Shown here in pieces: positions 9,339-17,541 of a stretch of DNA of 49,260 bases (position 1 is its first letter; each line of letters starts with the position of its first letter). The notes under the pieces were generated by a model. That model was not told the origin of the DNA. It saw only the letters and a list, made by a program, of their open reading frames with translations, and searched no databases. The position numbers were made by a program, and so were the translations under genes. This DNA is from Betaproteobacteria bacterium (lineage in GTDB: Bacteria; Pseudomonadota; Gammaproteobacteria; Burkholderiales; SG8-41), in assembly GCA_029863175.1 (NCBI GenBank), contig JAOTVX010000028.1, positions 1 through 49,260 of the forward strand, in the 5' to 3' direction.

Positions 9339-10796
9339 TTAATCATGCACTGAGTCAGGAAGCACTTTCCCTGGGTTCATGATGTTGTGCGGATCGAGAG
9401 CACGTTTGAGCGTTCGCATCAGCTCGAGTTCCACCGCGCTCTTGTAGAGCGCGAGCTCCCCGCGCTTGGATTGCCCGATACCATGCTCGGCGCTGAAACT
9501 GCCGCCAAAGCGATGCACGACATCGTAGACGATGCGGTTTACATCGGTGGCGTCGCGGTCGGCTGGATTGTCCCGGCGCCGCCCGGCGACAAAGGCGTTG
9601 TAATGGAGATTGCCGTCACCCAGGTGGCCGAAGCAGATGATTCGCACATCCGGAAAGGCGCGTTCGAGCGCGGCTTCGGCGGTCGAAATGAAATCAGCGA
9701 TGCGGCTCACCGACACCGAAATGTCATGGCGGTAGAGCATGCCTTCCGCGCGCGAGGCCTCGGGAATCGATTCCCGCATGCGCCACAGCGACTGGCGTTG
9801 CGACTCGCCGCCAGCGATGACGGCATCGACGACCAAGCCGCGCTCCACCGCGAGCGCCATTGCACGTTCGAAGGCGGCGCGTAGCGGTCCTTGCTCATTT
9901 GCGTCGGCGAGCTCCGTCAGCACGTACCAGCTGTGCGGGCCGGAAAACGGATCACGCGTGTCGGGAATATGATTGAAGACGAGGTCAAGGCACAGCCGCG
10001 AAATCAGCTCGAATGCGCTGATGCATTCGCCACATTCGCCGCGCAGCAGGCCCAGCAGCGCAACCGCCGCCGCCGGATCCGGCACGGCGGCCATGGCGGT
10101 CACGACCGTGCGCGGCCGTGGAAACAGTTTCAGCACCGCAGCCGTGATGATGCCGAGCGTGCCCTCCGATCCCACGAAAACGTCCTTGAGATCGTAGCCG
10201 GTGTTGTCCTTGCGTAATCCGCGTAGGCCGTTCCACACACGGCCGTCCGGCAGGACGACTTCCAGGCCGAGCGTGAGATCGCGGGCATTGCCGTAGCGCA
10301 GGACGTTGACGCCGCCGGCATTGGTCGCAAGATTGCCGCCGATCTGGCAGCTGCCCTCGGCGCCGAGGCTCAGCGGAAACAGGCGGTCGACATTCAGGGC
10401 GGCCTGCTGAATGTTGGCGAGGATGCAGCCCGCGTCGGCAGTGAGCGTATCGTTGAGCGCGTCAACCTCGCGGACCCGATTCATGCGGCCCAGGGACAGG
10501 ATGATCTGGTCGCCCGTGGGCGACGGTGTCGCCGCGCCGCACATTCCGGTATTGCCCCCTTGGGGAACAACGGGGATGTGCGTCTCGGCGCAGATCTTCA
10601 CGACCGCGGCAACCTCGGCAGTGCTCGCCGGGCGTACGACCGCCGGCGTTTGGCCGCGGTAGAACCCGCGCCAGTCGACGACGTACGGCTCAATGTCGCC
10701 CGCATCAGTGAGGATGCCCTGAATGCCGACCACGGCGCGTATGCGCTCGAGCGTGGACGCGCGGCCGGATAGTGTCGAGTGAGCGGACTTGGGCAT
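9339..10796 (-). CDS. FAD-binding oxidoreductase, D-2-hydroxyacid (D-2-hydroxyglutarate/D-lactate) dehydrogenase type
   Basis: A VAO/PCMH-family flavoenzyme of 485 residues. The N-terminal FAD-binding half has VPQGGNTGMCG and the long GAEGSCQIGGNLATNAGG stretch. The C-terminal cap has GHLGDGNLHYN and AEHGIGQSKRGEL, typical of GlcD, D-lactate and D-2-hydroxyglutarate dehydrogenases, which oxidise D-2-hydroxyacids to 2-oxoacids. The exact substrate cannot be told. The ATG at 10796 is preferred over 10871 because the extra 25 residues are atypical. It borders the 2-oxoacid gene group at 11-21 kb and is divergent from its first gene. Confidence 0.85.
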   Translation of the reverse strand: MPKSAHSTLSGRASTLERIRAVVGIQGILTDAGDIEPYVVDWRGFYRGQTPAVVRPASTAEVAAVVKICAETHIPVVPQGGNTGMCGAATPSPTGDQIILSLGRMNRVREVDALNDTLTADAGCILANIQQAALNVDRLFPLSLGAEGSCQIGGNLATNAGGVNVLRYGNARDLTLGLEVVLPDGRVWNGLRGLRKDNTGYDLKDVFVGSEGTLGIITAAVLKLFPRPRTVVTAMAAVPDPAAAVALLGLLRGECGECISAFELISRLCLDLVFNHIPDTRDPFSGPHSWYVLTELADANEQGPLRAAFERAMALAVERGLVVDAVIAGGESQRQSLWRMRESIPEASRAEGMLYRHDISVSVSRIADFISTAEAALERAFPDVRIICFGHLGDGNLHYNAFVAGRRRDNPADRDATDVNRIVYDVVHRFGGSFSAEHGIGQSKRGELALYKSAVELELMRTLKRALDPHNIMNPGKVLPDSVHD

Positions 10797-10839
10797 GGCT
10801 GGCCTGGCGCGGATCATTATAAACAAGAACTTAAATAAA

Positions 10840-10868
10840 CAGGCCGGCGTCTTGTGGACACCGGCCTG
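10840..10868. promoter_or_regulatory. Hairpin upstream of the FAD dehydrogenase
   Basis: A 7-base perfect stem, AGGCCGG (10840-10846) and CCGGCCT (10862-10868), lies 44 bases upstream of the FAD dehydrogenase start in a 320-base gap (10797-11116) that otherwise holds the two palindromes listed next. The AT-rich stretch 10815-10838 beside it may carry the promoter. No gene is seen in the gap. Confidence 0.3.
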
Positions 10869-10941
10869 CAAGGGAACCGGCGCCCGGTAAAGTGCCGGCT
10901 GTGAGCAATTCTACGCCATCGCGAGGAGCTCGCGCAGCGCC

Positions 10942-10977
10942 TAGGAGTTCGTCGGACTTAGGTCCGACCAACTCCTA
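10942..10977. repeat. REP-like palindrome TAGGAGTTCGTCGGAC
   Basis: A 16-base stem (TAGGAGTTCGTCGGAC at 10942-10957, complement GTCCGACCAACTCCTA at 10962-10977) with one mismatch and a TTAG loop. The same architecture and much of the sequence recur at 34104-34140, after sdhB. There is no T-tract, so a REP-type element is more likely than a terminator. Confidence 0.6.
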
Positions 10978-10979
10978 AT

Positions 10980-11015
10980 AGCAGCCTGTGCGCCTGCTAA
11001 GGCCGACAGGCTGCT
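10980..11015. repeat. Second palindrome AGCAGCCTGT...ACAGGCTGCT
   Basis: A perfect 10-base stem (10980-10989 and 11006-11015) lies three bases after the REP-like palindrome, giving a double hairpin just upstream of the TPP enzyme gene. It could be part of the same element or a leader structure. Confidence 0.5.
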
Positions 11016-11116
11016 AGGGCAGGATGCCGCCGTGCTGTGTGTTAGCATCGCGGCCCATCGCGTTGGCTGCCGAAGTTAACCCGAGATCTGCCGCGCTCCG
11101 GAGAGGAGAGTCTCCC

Positions 11117-12733
11117 TTGCCAAAAACTGCTGACATCATTGCTCAGGCGCTGAAGGCGGCGGGCGTGCGTTACGCCTTCGGTATTCCGGGTGGAGAGGTC
11201 CTCGATTTGCTGGAAGCCTTCCGCAAGGTTGGTATCCGCTTCGTGCTCACCAAGCAGGAACTCGGCGCCGGGTTCATGGCCGAGGCGAGTTTCCAGTTGA
11301 CTGGAAAGCCCGGCGTGCTGGTCGCGACGCTTGGGCCTGGTTTTACCAATGCGGTCACGCCGGTTGCACAGGCGCTGCTCGACCGTTCGGCGCTGATTTT
11401 GATCACGGGCGAGATCGCCACCGCGCTGAAGCCGGTCTTCACACACCAGATCATCGATCAATGCGAGGTGCTGAGGCCGATCGTCAAGTGGTCGACGATG
11501 ATCGCAGCCGCGGGCGCGTCCGCGCAGGTGGAGAAGGGTATCGCGATTGCGCAGACGCCTCTGCCAGGGCCGGTGCATTTCAATCTGCCGACCGACGTAG
11601 CGACGGCGCAACAACCATCGGCCGGCCGGCGCTTCGCATCTGCGCAAATTCCGACTGCACCCGGTGCGGTGAATTGGGGGAAGGCGCGAACCTGGCTTGA
11701 GCGTGCCCGCAAGCCGCTTGCTCTAGTCGGTGTGGGCGTGCAGTTGGATGGCGCGGCCGCGGACCTCAAGCGCTTCTTGGAGCGGTGGCGAGTGCCGGTC
11801 ATGACGACGTATAAGGCGAAGGGCGTCATTCCCGAGGACCATCGCCTTGCACTCGGCGGGACCGGCCTGTCCCCGGTCGTGGATCGCATACACATGGAGC
11901 AGGTGCGCGACGCAGACCTGATTCTGACGATCGGTTTCGACCCCGTGGAGCTAAGGGCCGACTGGATGGCACCGTGGGATGCAGCCAAGCGCACCGTGAA
12001 TATCGACCTGGTTGCCAATACGCACCATATCTATCAGTGCTCGATCGACTGCATCGGCAGCATCGCGGAGGCTTTGCGCCAGCTTGCAGCAGGGGCACCC
12101 AGGAGAGCCCCGCGCCGCTGGCCCGACGGCCAACTCGCGGCCCATCGTGAAGCCGTGCGCAAGGCGATTGCGCATCGGCCGGCCCGGCGGCTGGGGCCAT
12201 TTCAGGTGGTATCGACGCTGCGCAACATTTTCCCGCGCAACACGCTTGCGACGGTAGATACGGGGTCCCACCGGATCCTCATCAATCATGTCTGGGAGGC
12301 GTACGAGCCGCGGCGCATGCTGCAGTCGAATGGCCTGGGCTCGATGGGCTACGGCCTTCCCGCAGCGATCGCCGCGAAGCTGATCTTTCCGCGGCGCCCC
12401 GTGCTCGCCATGATGGGGGAGGCCGGACTGGATATGGTGATGGGGGAACTGGCGCTGCTTGCGTCTCACAAGCTCGCTGTCACGATTGTCGTGTTTCGCG
12501 ACGATACCCTGTCGCTGATCAAGTTGAAGCAGGAGCGCATGAAGCTCCCGGAAAGCGGCGTGGCGACGGGCAGCCCGGAATATGCGGCACTTGCGCGGGC
12601 TTACGGCGGAAACGGCCATGTTGTGAGCAGCGTCAAGGAACTCACCAAGGCGGCCCGCGCCGCTTTAAAATCCTCGCGTTTCACGCTCATCGAAGCGCGT
12701 ATCGATCCGGCCGAGTATCGCAAACAGATGTAG
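11117..12733 (+). CDS. Acetolactate synthase-like TPP-dependent enzyme
   Basis: A 538-residue thiamine-pyrophosphate enzyme of the acetolactate synthase/benzoylformate decarboxylase superfamily, with PYR, central and PP domains. The cofactor-activating Glu is present in LTKQELGAGFMAEA. The PP domain has GEAG where GDG is usual, and FRDDTLSLIK where an Asn normally ligates the metal, so both Mg ligands are conservative variants. Its substrate is unknown; a 2-oxoacid decarboxylase or ligase is likely. The TTG at 11117 follows GGAGAGGAGAG at a good distance and begins PKTADIIAQALKAAG like family members; an ATG at 11024 would add 31 unconserved residues. No regulatory subunit is adjacent, arguing against a biosynthetic acetolactate synthase. 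Confidence 0.8.
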   Translation: MPKTADIIAQALKAAGVRYAFGIPGGEVLDLLEAFRKVGIRFVLTKQELGAGFMAEASFQLTGKPGVLVATLGPGFTNAVTPVAQALLDRSALILITGEIATALKPVFTHQIIDQCEVLRPIVKWSTMIAAAGASAQVEKGIAIAQTPLPGPVHFNLPTDVATAQQPSAGRRFASAQIPTAPGAVNWGKARTWLERARKPLALVGVGVQLDGAAADLKRFLERWRVPVMTTYKAKGVIPEDHRLALGGTGLSPVVDRIHMEQVRDADLILTIGFDPVELRADWMAPWDAAKRTVNIDLVANTHHIYQCSIDCIGSIAEALRQLAAGAPRRAPRRWPDGQLAAHREAVRKAIAHRPARRLGPFQVVSTLRNIFPRNTLATVDTGSHRILINHVWEAYEPRRMLQSNGLGSMGYGLPAAIAAKLIFPRRPVLAMMGEAGLDMVMGELALLASHKLAVTIVVFRDDTLSLIKLKQERMKLPESGVATGSPEYAALARAYGGNGHVVSSVKELTKAARAALKSSRFTLIEARIDPAEYRKQM

Positions 12734-12867
12734 CGCCAGGTCCGTCCGGGTGACGCCGGTGCCAACACGGCAATGGAGGAATTCGGTAAAATCGCCCGCG
12801 AGGCCTGCGGCGACACCAGTCTGTTGGCGCAAGACTCGAACCCAGAATCAAAGGCGGCCTGATTTCC

Positions 12868-13926
12868 ATGCGACGGATTACGCTGATACCAGGCGATGGC
12901 ATCGGTCCAGAGGTGATCGCAGCCGCGCGCGCGGTCGTGGAGGCGTCGGGTGCCGCAGTGGCCTTCGAAGAGGTTATTGCGGGCCAGCGTGCAGAACGCG
13001 AGCACGGCACGCCGCTTCCGCGCGCCGTGTTCGACTCCATCGAAGCAACCAGCATTGCCTTGAAGGGGCCGACGCAGACCCCGTTCGGTGGCGACTACCG
13101 AGTCACGATCGAGCGCAACGATGCGCAGGCGGGCAGCGCAAAGCGGACTTATCCGAGCATCTCGATCGCGTTGCGGCGCGAGCTGGGACTGTTCGTGGCC
13201 ATGCGTCCGATCAAGAATTATCCGGGTATCCCTTCACGCTACGAGAAGGTGGACCTGGTCATCTTCCGCGAGAACAGCGAGGACCTCTACGTTGGCGTCG
13301 AGCGCATGGTCGACGAGGGCACCGCAGAGGCCATCAAGATCATCTCCGAACGTGGTACCGAGCGCGTCACACGCTTTGCTCTCGACTACATGCAGCGCCT
13401 CGGCCGGCGTCGCCTCACCATCGGGCACAAAGCCAACGTGATGAAGATGACCGACGGCTTGTTCCTGAAGACCGCCCAGAGCATCGCCAAGGGACGCTCC
13501 GACATTCTGGTCGACCAACGCGTCGTGGATGCCTTGTGCATGGATCTGGTGATGCGACCGGAGGACTATGACTGCCTGCTGCTGCCGAATCTCTACGGCG
13601 ACATGATCTCCGATCTCGCAGCGGGGCTGGTGGGCGGACTCGGCGTTGCGCCGGGTGCGAACTTCGGCGCCGACTATGCCACCTTCGAGGCCGTGCATGG
13701 CACTGCACCCGACATGGCCGGGAAGGATGTTGCCAATCCGATGGCGTCGATCCTGTCGGCGGTGATGATGCTGCGGTATATCGGAGAGGCAGCGGCGGCT
13801 GATCGCATTGCGCAGGCCCTGGCCCAGGTGCTCAAGGAGAAAGGCTCGGTCACGCCGGACCTCGGTGGCAATGCGGGCACCCGCGCCATGACCGAGGCCA
13901 TTGTCCAGAAACTGCAACGGCAATAG
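12868..13926 (+). CDS. Isocitrate/isopropylmalate dehydrogenase family protein (NAD-isocitrate dehydrogenase-like)
   Basis: A 352-residue beta-decarboxylating dehydrogenase. [11 protein letters not shown] (6-16), [12 protein letters not shown] (134-145, with Tyr141), [12 protein letters not shown] and [13 protein letters not shown] show an intact fold and catalytic Lys/Asp set. The substrate loop is closest to isocitrate dehydrogenase ([18 protein letters not shown]), but the usual S-x-N is Ser97-x-Ser99, and about 18 extra residues sit just before it. It probably oxidatively decarboxylates a 2-hydroxy-3-carboxy acid; isocitrate is plausible, but malate-, 3-alkylmalate- or tartrate-type substrates are possible. 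It begins 134 bases after the TPP enzyme on the same strand. Confidence 0.82.
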   Translation: MRRITLIPGDGIGPEVIAAARAVVEASGAAVAFEEVIAGQRAEREHGTPLPRAVFDSIEATSIALKGPTQTPFGGDYRVTIERNDAQAGSAKRTYPSISIALRRELGLFVAMRPIKNYPGIPSRYEKVDLVIFRENSEDLYVGVERMVDEGTAEAIKIISERGTERVTRFALDYMQRLGRRRLTIGHKANVMKMTDGLFLKTAQSIAKGRSDILVDQRVVDALCMDLVMRPEDYDCLLLPNLYGDMISDLAAGLVGGLGVAPGANFGADYATFEAVHGTAPDMAGKDVANPMASILSAVMMLRYIGEAAAADRIAQALAQVLKEKGSVTPDLGGNAGTRAMTEAIVQKLQRQ

Positions 13927-14048
13927 CCACAGAGAACACAGAGATCATCGCGTCAGGCAAGAAATGGCTCGCTTAAGCAATGCGGCGTTACCCGTCCGCG
14001 TCGGAGTTTGCTCGTCGTGTTGAATTTTGTCCTCCGTGTTCTCTGTGG
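13927..14048. repeat. Inverted CACAGAGA-word repeat
   Basis: The left arm CCACAGAGAACACAGAG (13927-13943) starts directly after the stop codon of the dehydrogenase. Its complement CTCCGTGTTCTCTGTGG is at 14032-14048; 16 of 17 positions pair. The 88-base spacer has no gene. The words match those at 50-78. The repeat ends 15 bases before the start of the next gene. Confidence 0.75.
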
Positions 14049-14063
14049 CTGAATGAGGGTCGG

Positions 14064-15116
14064 ATGGGTAAGCGTATCGTTTTCGTAGGAGCAGGGGCGA
14101 TCGGCGGCTACGTTGGCGGCCACATGACGCGTGCGGGTCATGATGTAACGCTCATCGACGCCTGGCCCGAGCACGTCGAGCGCATGCGCGCGCACGGGCT
14201 CGAGCTCTCCGGCGTCACTGACGCGGAGCGACACACGGTAAAGGTCAAGGCCTTGCACGTCACGGACGTGCAAGAGCTGTCCCGGAAGCGGCCCGTCGAT
14301 ATCGCCTTCGTGAGCGTGAAATCGTACGATACCGAATGGGCCACACTGCTCATCCGGCAGTATCTGGCCGCCGACGGATTCGTGGTGTCGTTGCAGAACT
14401 GCATCAACGAAGAGCGTATCGCAGCGCTGGTCGGGTGGGGCCGGACGACGGGCTGTATCGCGAGTCTCATTGCCGCGGAGCTCTACGAGCCCGGCCGCAT
14501 CAAGAGGACCGTGCCGATGGGCGGTGAGCGCCACACGGTGTTCCGCGCGGGCGAGCCGCATGGCCGGATCACGCCCCGGGTGCAGGAGGTGGTGGAGCTC
14601 TTGTGTAGCGTCGATAGCGCGAAGGCGACGGCCAACCTGTGGGGCGAGCGTTGGTCGAAGCTCGTGATCAACTCGATGCGCAACGGGCTCTCTGCCGCTA
14701 CCGGCCTCTATGGCAACCAGCGGGACACCTCGGAGGGGCCGCGCTGGCTCTCGATCCGGCTCGGTAGCCAGTCGGTCCGTGTAGGCCAGGCGCTGGGATA
14801 CTCGCTGGAGCGGATGCTGGGCATGGAGCCCGAGGTCCTCGCGCGCGCCGGTGAGGGCTACAAGGATGCGCTGTCCGAGATCACCGACATCCTGCTCGAA
14901 GGCGCGAAGAAGCGCGCGGACGATCAGCGCCCGTCGATGGCGCAGGATATCGCCAAGGGACGTCGCACGGAAACCGATTTCATTAACGGCTATATTGCCG
15001 CGCGCGGCGCAGAGATCGGAGTCGATGCCGCTTTGCATGGCCGTATGAACGAGCTGGTGAAGCAGGTCGAGCGTGGCACGACGCCGGCAGCCGGGCAGCT
15101 CATCGAGGGCTGGTGA
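14064..15116 (+). CDS. Ketopantoate reductase (ApbA/PanE) family NADPH-dependent oxidoreductase
   Basis: A 350-residue protein with an N-terminal Rossmann motif FVGAGAIGGYVG and a C-terminal helical domain. The catalytic lysine is in WSKLVINSMRNGLSA and the family's C-terminal acidic residue in TETDFINGYIAARG. PanE-family enzymes reduce ketopantoate to pantoate, but many homologues in catabolic clusters act on other 2-oxoacids. Here no other pantothenate genes are present, and the neighbours are LeuC/LeuD-like and dehydrogenase genes, so a non-pantothenate role is more likely. The ATG at 14064 avoids 28 residues encoded by repeat DNA. leuC-like follows after 34 bases. Confidence 0.82.
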   Translation: MGKRIVFVGAGAIGGYVGGHMTRAGHDVTLIDAWPEHVERMRAHGLELSGVTDAERHTVKVKALHVTDVQELSRKRPVDIAFVSVKSYDTEWATLLIRQYLAADGFVVSLQNCINEERIAALVGWGRTTGCIASLIAAELYEPGRIKRTVPMGGERHTVFRAGEPHGRITPRVQEVVELLCSVDSAKATANLWGERWSKLVINSMRNGLSAATGLYGNQRDTSEGPRWLSIRLGSQSVRVGQALGYSLERMLGMEPEVLARAGEGYKDALSEITDILLEGAKKRADDQRPSMAQDIAKGRRTETDFINGYIAARGAEIGVDAALHGRMNELVKQVERGTTPAAGQLIEGW

Positions 15117-15150
15117 AGAGCGTCGCCGCCAACGCCAAAGGGCGAAGGGC

Positions 15151-16554
15151 ATGAGTGCCAGAACGATGTTCGAGAAGATCTGGGACCGGCACGTGATCGC
15201 CGAGGAGGAAGGCGAGCTTTTGCTCTACGTCGACCGCGCGTTGTTCCATGAAGGTTCGTCGCACGCGTTTCGGATGCTTGATGCCCGTCAGCACGAGGTG
15301 CGCCGCCCTGGGCAGGTGTTCGCCTTCAACGATCATTACGTTCCGACGCACGACCGCGAGAAGGGCGTCGACGGCATCGCGAATCCCGAAATCCGCAACA
15401 TGGTCGTCAACCTCGAAAAGAACACGAAGCGTTACGGCATTACGTTGTTCGGAATTGACGATCCGCGTCAGGGGATTCTCCATATCGTGCCGCCCGAGCT
15501 GGGCATCACGCAGCCCGGACTGCTCATGGTGGGTGCCGATTCGCACACTTCGACCCATGGCGCCTACGGTTGCATCGCCTTCGGCATCGGCGCATCCGAA
15601 ATGACGCACGTGTTGGCTACCCAGACGCTGTGGCAGCGGCGCCCGAAGACCCTGCGGGTGATGATCGACGGGGCCTTGGCCAAGGGGGTTTACGCCAAGG
15701 ACCTGATTCTCGCGCTCATCGCGCAAGCCGGGGCAGGGGGTGCAACCGGGCATCTGATCGAATACGCGGGCTCGACGATCCAAGCGCTCGATATGGAAGC
15801 GCGCATGACGATCTGCAACATGTCGATCGAATGGGGAGGTCGGGCCGGAATGGTGGCACCCGACGAGACGACCTTTGAGTGCATGGAAGGGCGTCCTTAC
15901 GCTCCGAAGGGAACCGAATGGAAACGGGCGCTGGAGTTTTGGCAATCGTTGCCGAGTGAAGCCGGCGCCGCGTTCGATCGAGAAGTGCGGCTGGATGCCG
16001 GCGTTCTCGCGCCCATGGTGACCTGGGGCACGAGTCCCGAGCATGCGGCGCCCGTGACCGGGCGCGTGCCAGACCCGGCGCAGGCGCCGGATGAAGCGAC
16101 GCGTGTCGAGATTTCTGCCGCGCTGGAGTATATGGCGTTGAAACCAGGCATGGCGCTCGCTGACATTGCCGTGGACCGCGTGTTCATCGGTTCGTGCACC
16201 AACAGCCGCATCGAGGACTTGCGTGCTGCCGCGCAGGTCGCCAGCCGCGGGCGGGCAAAGGTGCCCGCGTGGGTTGTGCCCGGCTCCATGACCGTGAAAA
16301 GACAGGCGGAGGCTGAAGGGCTCGATCGGATATTCACTACGGCCGGCTTCGATTGGCGCTCACCAGGATGCTCCCTGTGCACGGCAATCAACGGCGACCA
16401 GCTCCAGCCGGGGGAGCGCTGCGCGTCGACCTCCAATCGCAACTTCCGCGGTCGGCAGGGAACGGGCGGGCGCACGCACCTGGTGAGCCCGGCGATGGCC
16501 GCCGCTGCCGCGCTGACCGGACGGCTCGCCGACGTGCGGGAGTTATTGCGGTGA
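15151..16554 (+). CDS. LeuC-like 3-isopropylmalate dehydratase large subunit (aconitase family)
   Basis: The 467-residue large subunit of an aconitase-superfamily hydro-lyase. It carries the three [4Fe-4S] cysteines: Cys349 in GSCTNSR and Cys407/Cys410 in PGCSLC. GADSHTSTHGAYG and NRNFRGRQGTGGRTHLVSP are conserved. It differs from biosynthetic LeuC at NDHYVPTHD, where MDHNVST is typical, suggesting a divergent paralogue. Such proteins isomerise or hydrate malate-type acids; 3-isopropylmalate, citramalate/citraconate or dimethylmalate are candidates. The ATG at 15151 is chosen over 15073, which would overlap the upstream gene. Its small-subunit partner follows 225 bases later, across a repeat. 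Confidence 0.85.
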   Translation: MSARTMFEKIWDRHVIAEEEGELLLYVDRALFHEGSSHAFRMLDARQHEVRRPGQVFAFNDHYVPTHDREKGVDGIANPEIRNMVVNLEKNTKRYGITLFGIDDPRQGILHIVPPELGITQPGLLMVGADSHTSTHGAYGCIAFGIGASEMTHVLATQTLWQRRPKTLRVMIDGALAKGVYAKDLILALIAQAGAGGATGHLIEYAGSTIQALDMEARMTICNMSIEWGGRAGMVAPDETTFECMEGRPYAPKGTEWKRALEFWQSLPSEAGAAFDREVRLDAGVLAPMVTWGTSPEHAAPVTGRVPDPAQAPDEATRVEISAALEYMALKPGMALADIAVDRVFIGSCTNSRIEDLRAAAQVASRGRAKVPAWVVPGSMTVKRQAEAEGLDRIFTTAGFDWRSPGCSLCTAINGDQLQPGERCASTSNRNFRGRQGTGGRTHLVSPAMAAAAALTGRLADVRELLR

Positions 16555-16567
16555 AGTGCGTTACAAG

Positions 16568-16765
16568 CTCAGACACAAAGGACACGAAGGACGCAAAGGA
16601 AACTTCATATCGAATGAAAACCCGCGGGCGCGAAAACAAGGCAGAGCGCGGAAATAAATGGGCTTAGAGCAACGGGTTGTTGTGTCTGTCGACCTGCTTC
16701 GCATCATCTTTTTATTTTGACGTTTTTTAGTGTCCTTTGTGTCCTTTGTGTCCTTGGTGTCTAAG
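16568..16765. repeat. Inverted ACACAAAGG-word repeat separating the LeuC- and LeuD-like genes
   Basis: The left arm (16568-16603) has three near-identical 9-base words ACACAAAGG, ACACGAAGG and ACGCAAAGG. The right arm (16730-16765) is the complement (GTGTCCTTTGTGTCC repeated). Together they can form a stem of about 36 bases around a 126-base AT-richer spacer without a gene. It lies within what should be a two-subunit operon, so it probably does not stop transcription completely. Confidence 0.75.
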
Positions 16766-16779
16766 CTTTTGAGAACCTT

Positions 16780-17394
16780 ATGGAACCGTTTACCAAGCTA
16801 ACGGGAATTGCAGTGCCGATCGACGAGCCGAATGTCGACACCAACCAGCTCTGCCCGACGCGCTTCAACAAGGTGCCGCGCGGACCGCGGCACGCGGAGA
16901 TTCTGTTCCACGATCGGCGATTCGAAGCGGACGGCAGGGAAAAGGATTTCATCCTCAACCGTGAACCGTACCGACGCGCGCAGATTGTGGTGGCCGACCG
17001 CAACTGGGGCTGCGGGTCATCGCGCGAAAGCGCGGTCTACGCGCTCTACGAGTTCGGCATACGCAGCGTCGTCGCGTCAAGCTTCGGCGATATACACGCC
17101 AGCAACTGCGGCAAGAACGGGCTCCTTCCGGTCGTGCTGGCCCAAGGAGACGTCGCCGCGATCCGCCGGCAGCTCCACGCTCAGCCGGGGGCGACGATGA
17201 CAGTGGATCTCGCCGCCCAGACCGTTACCGATCTGGCGGGCAAGGTCTACCGCTTCGAGATCCATCCGGTGAGAAAAAAATGCCTGCTCGAGGGGCTGGA
17301 CGATATCTCGCGGACTGCGCAGTACGCGGAGCGTTTCGAGATCTTCGAGGAAGCGTATCGGCAGGAGCGGCCATGGCTTTTCGCGGACCGGTGA
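16780..17394 (+). CDS. LeuD-like 3-isopropylmalate dehydratase small subunit
   Basis: A 204-residue swivel-domain subunit that completes the active site of the LeuC-like protein. The conserved NWGCGSSRESAVYALYEFG and SSFGDIHASNCGKNGLLPV are clear. The substrate-recognition loop after NVDTNQLCPTRFNKVPRG differs from the biosynthetic enzyme. The C-terminus (RTAQYAERFEIFEEAY) fits longer LeuD proteins. Together with the upstream gene it should form one isomerase or hydratase. The ATG at 16780 immediately follows the repeat. Confidence 0.85.
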   Translation: MEPFTKLTGIAVPIDEPNVDTNQLCPTRFNKVPRGPRHAEILFHDRRFEADGREKDFILNREPYRRAQIVVADRNWGCGSSRESAVYALYEFGIRSVVASSFGDIHASNCGKNGLLPVVLAQGDVAAIRRQLHAQPGATMTVDLAAQTVTDLAGKVYRFEIHPVRKKCLLEGLDDISRTAQYAERFEIFEEAYRQERPWLFADR

Positions 17395-17456
17395 CCCGTG
17401 CCGGCACTTTAACCGCCACGGCGCCAAAACAAGCTTTTCCATTCACCGCATTAATG

Positions 17457-17477
17457 GCCGCCGATAAACGCCGATGA
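17457..17477. repeat. GATAAACGCC word
   Basis: GCCGCCGATAAACGCCGATG is a single copy of the word found tandemly at 1337-1369 and 47094-47122. It lies in the 147-base gap between the convergent LeuD-like and DUF423 genes. No matching opposite arm is evident nearby. Confidence 0.5.
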
Positions 17478-17541
17478 AACCAAAAACTTAGCGGCGAACG
17501 ACAATTCATTGATGACAGAAGCGTGCCTGCCGACGGCTCCT

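Noticed and set aside
11117..12733. Biosynthetic acetolactate synthase large subunit (ilvB/ilvI)
   Set aside because: There is no small subunit nearby, and the metal-binding motif differs (GEAG, RDD), so only a superfamily call was made.
12750..13571. 273-residue plus-strand frame over the ICDH-like gene
   Set aside because: It is the +1 or +2 reading of the dehydrogenase gene and has no family features.
13953..15152. 399-residue minus-strand frame opposite the ketoreductase gene
   Set aside because: Antisense to a gene with intact Rossmann and catalytic motifs; no recognisable domain.
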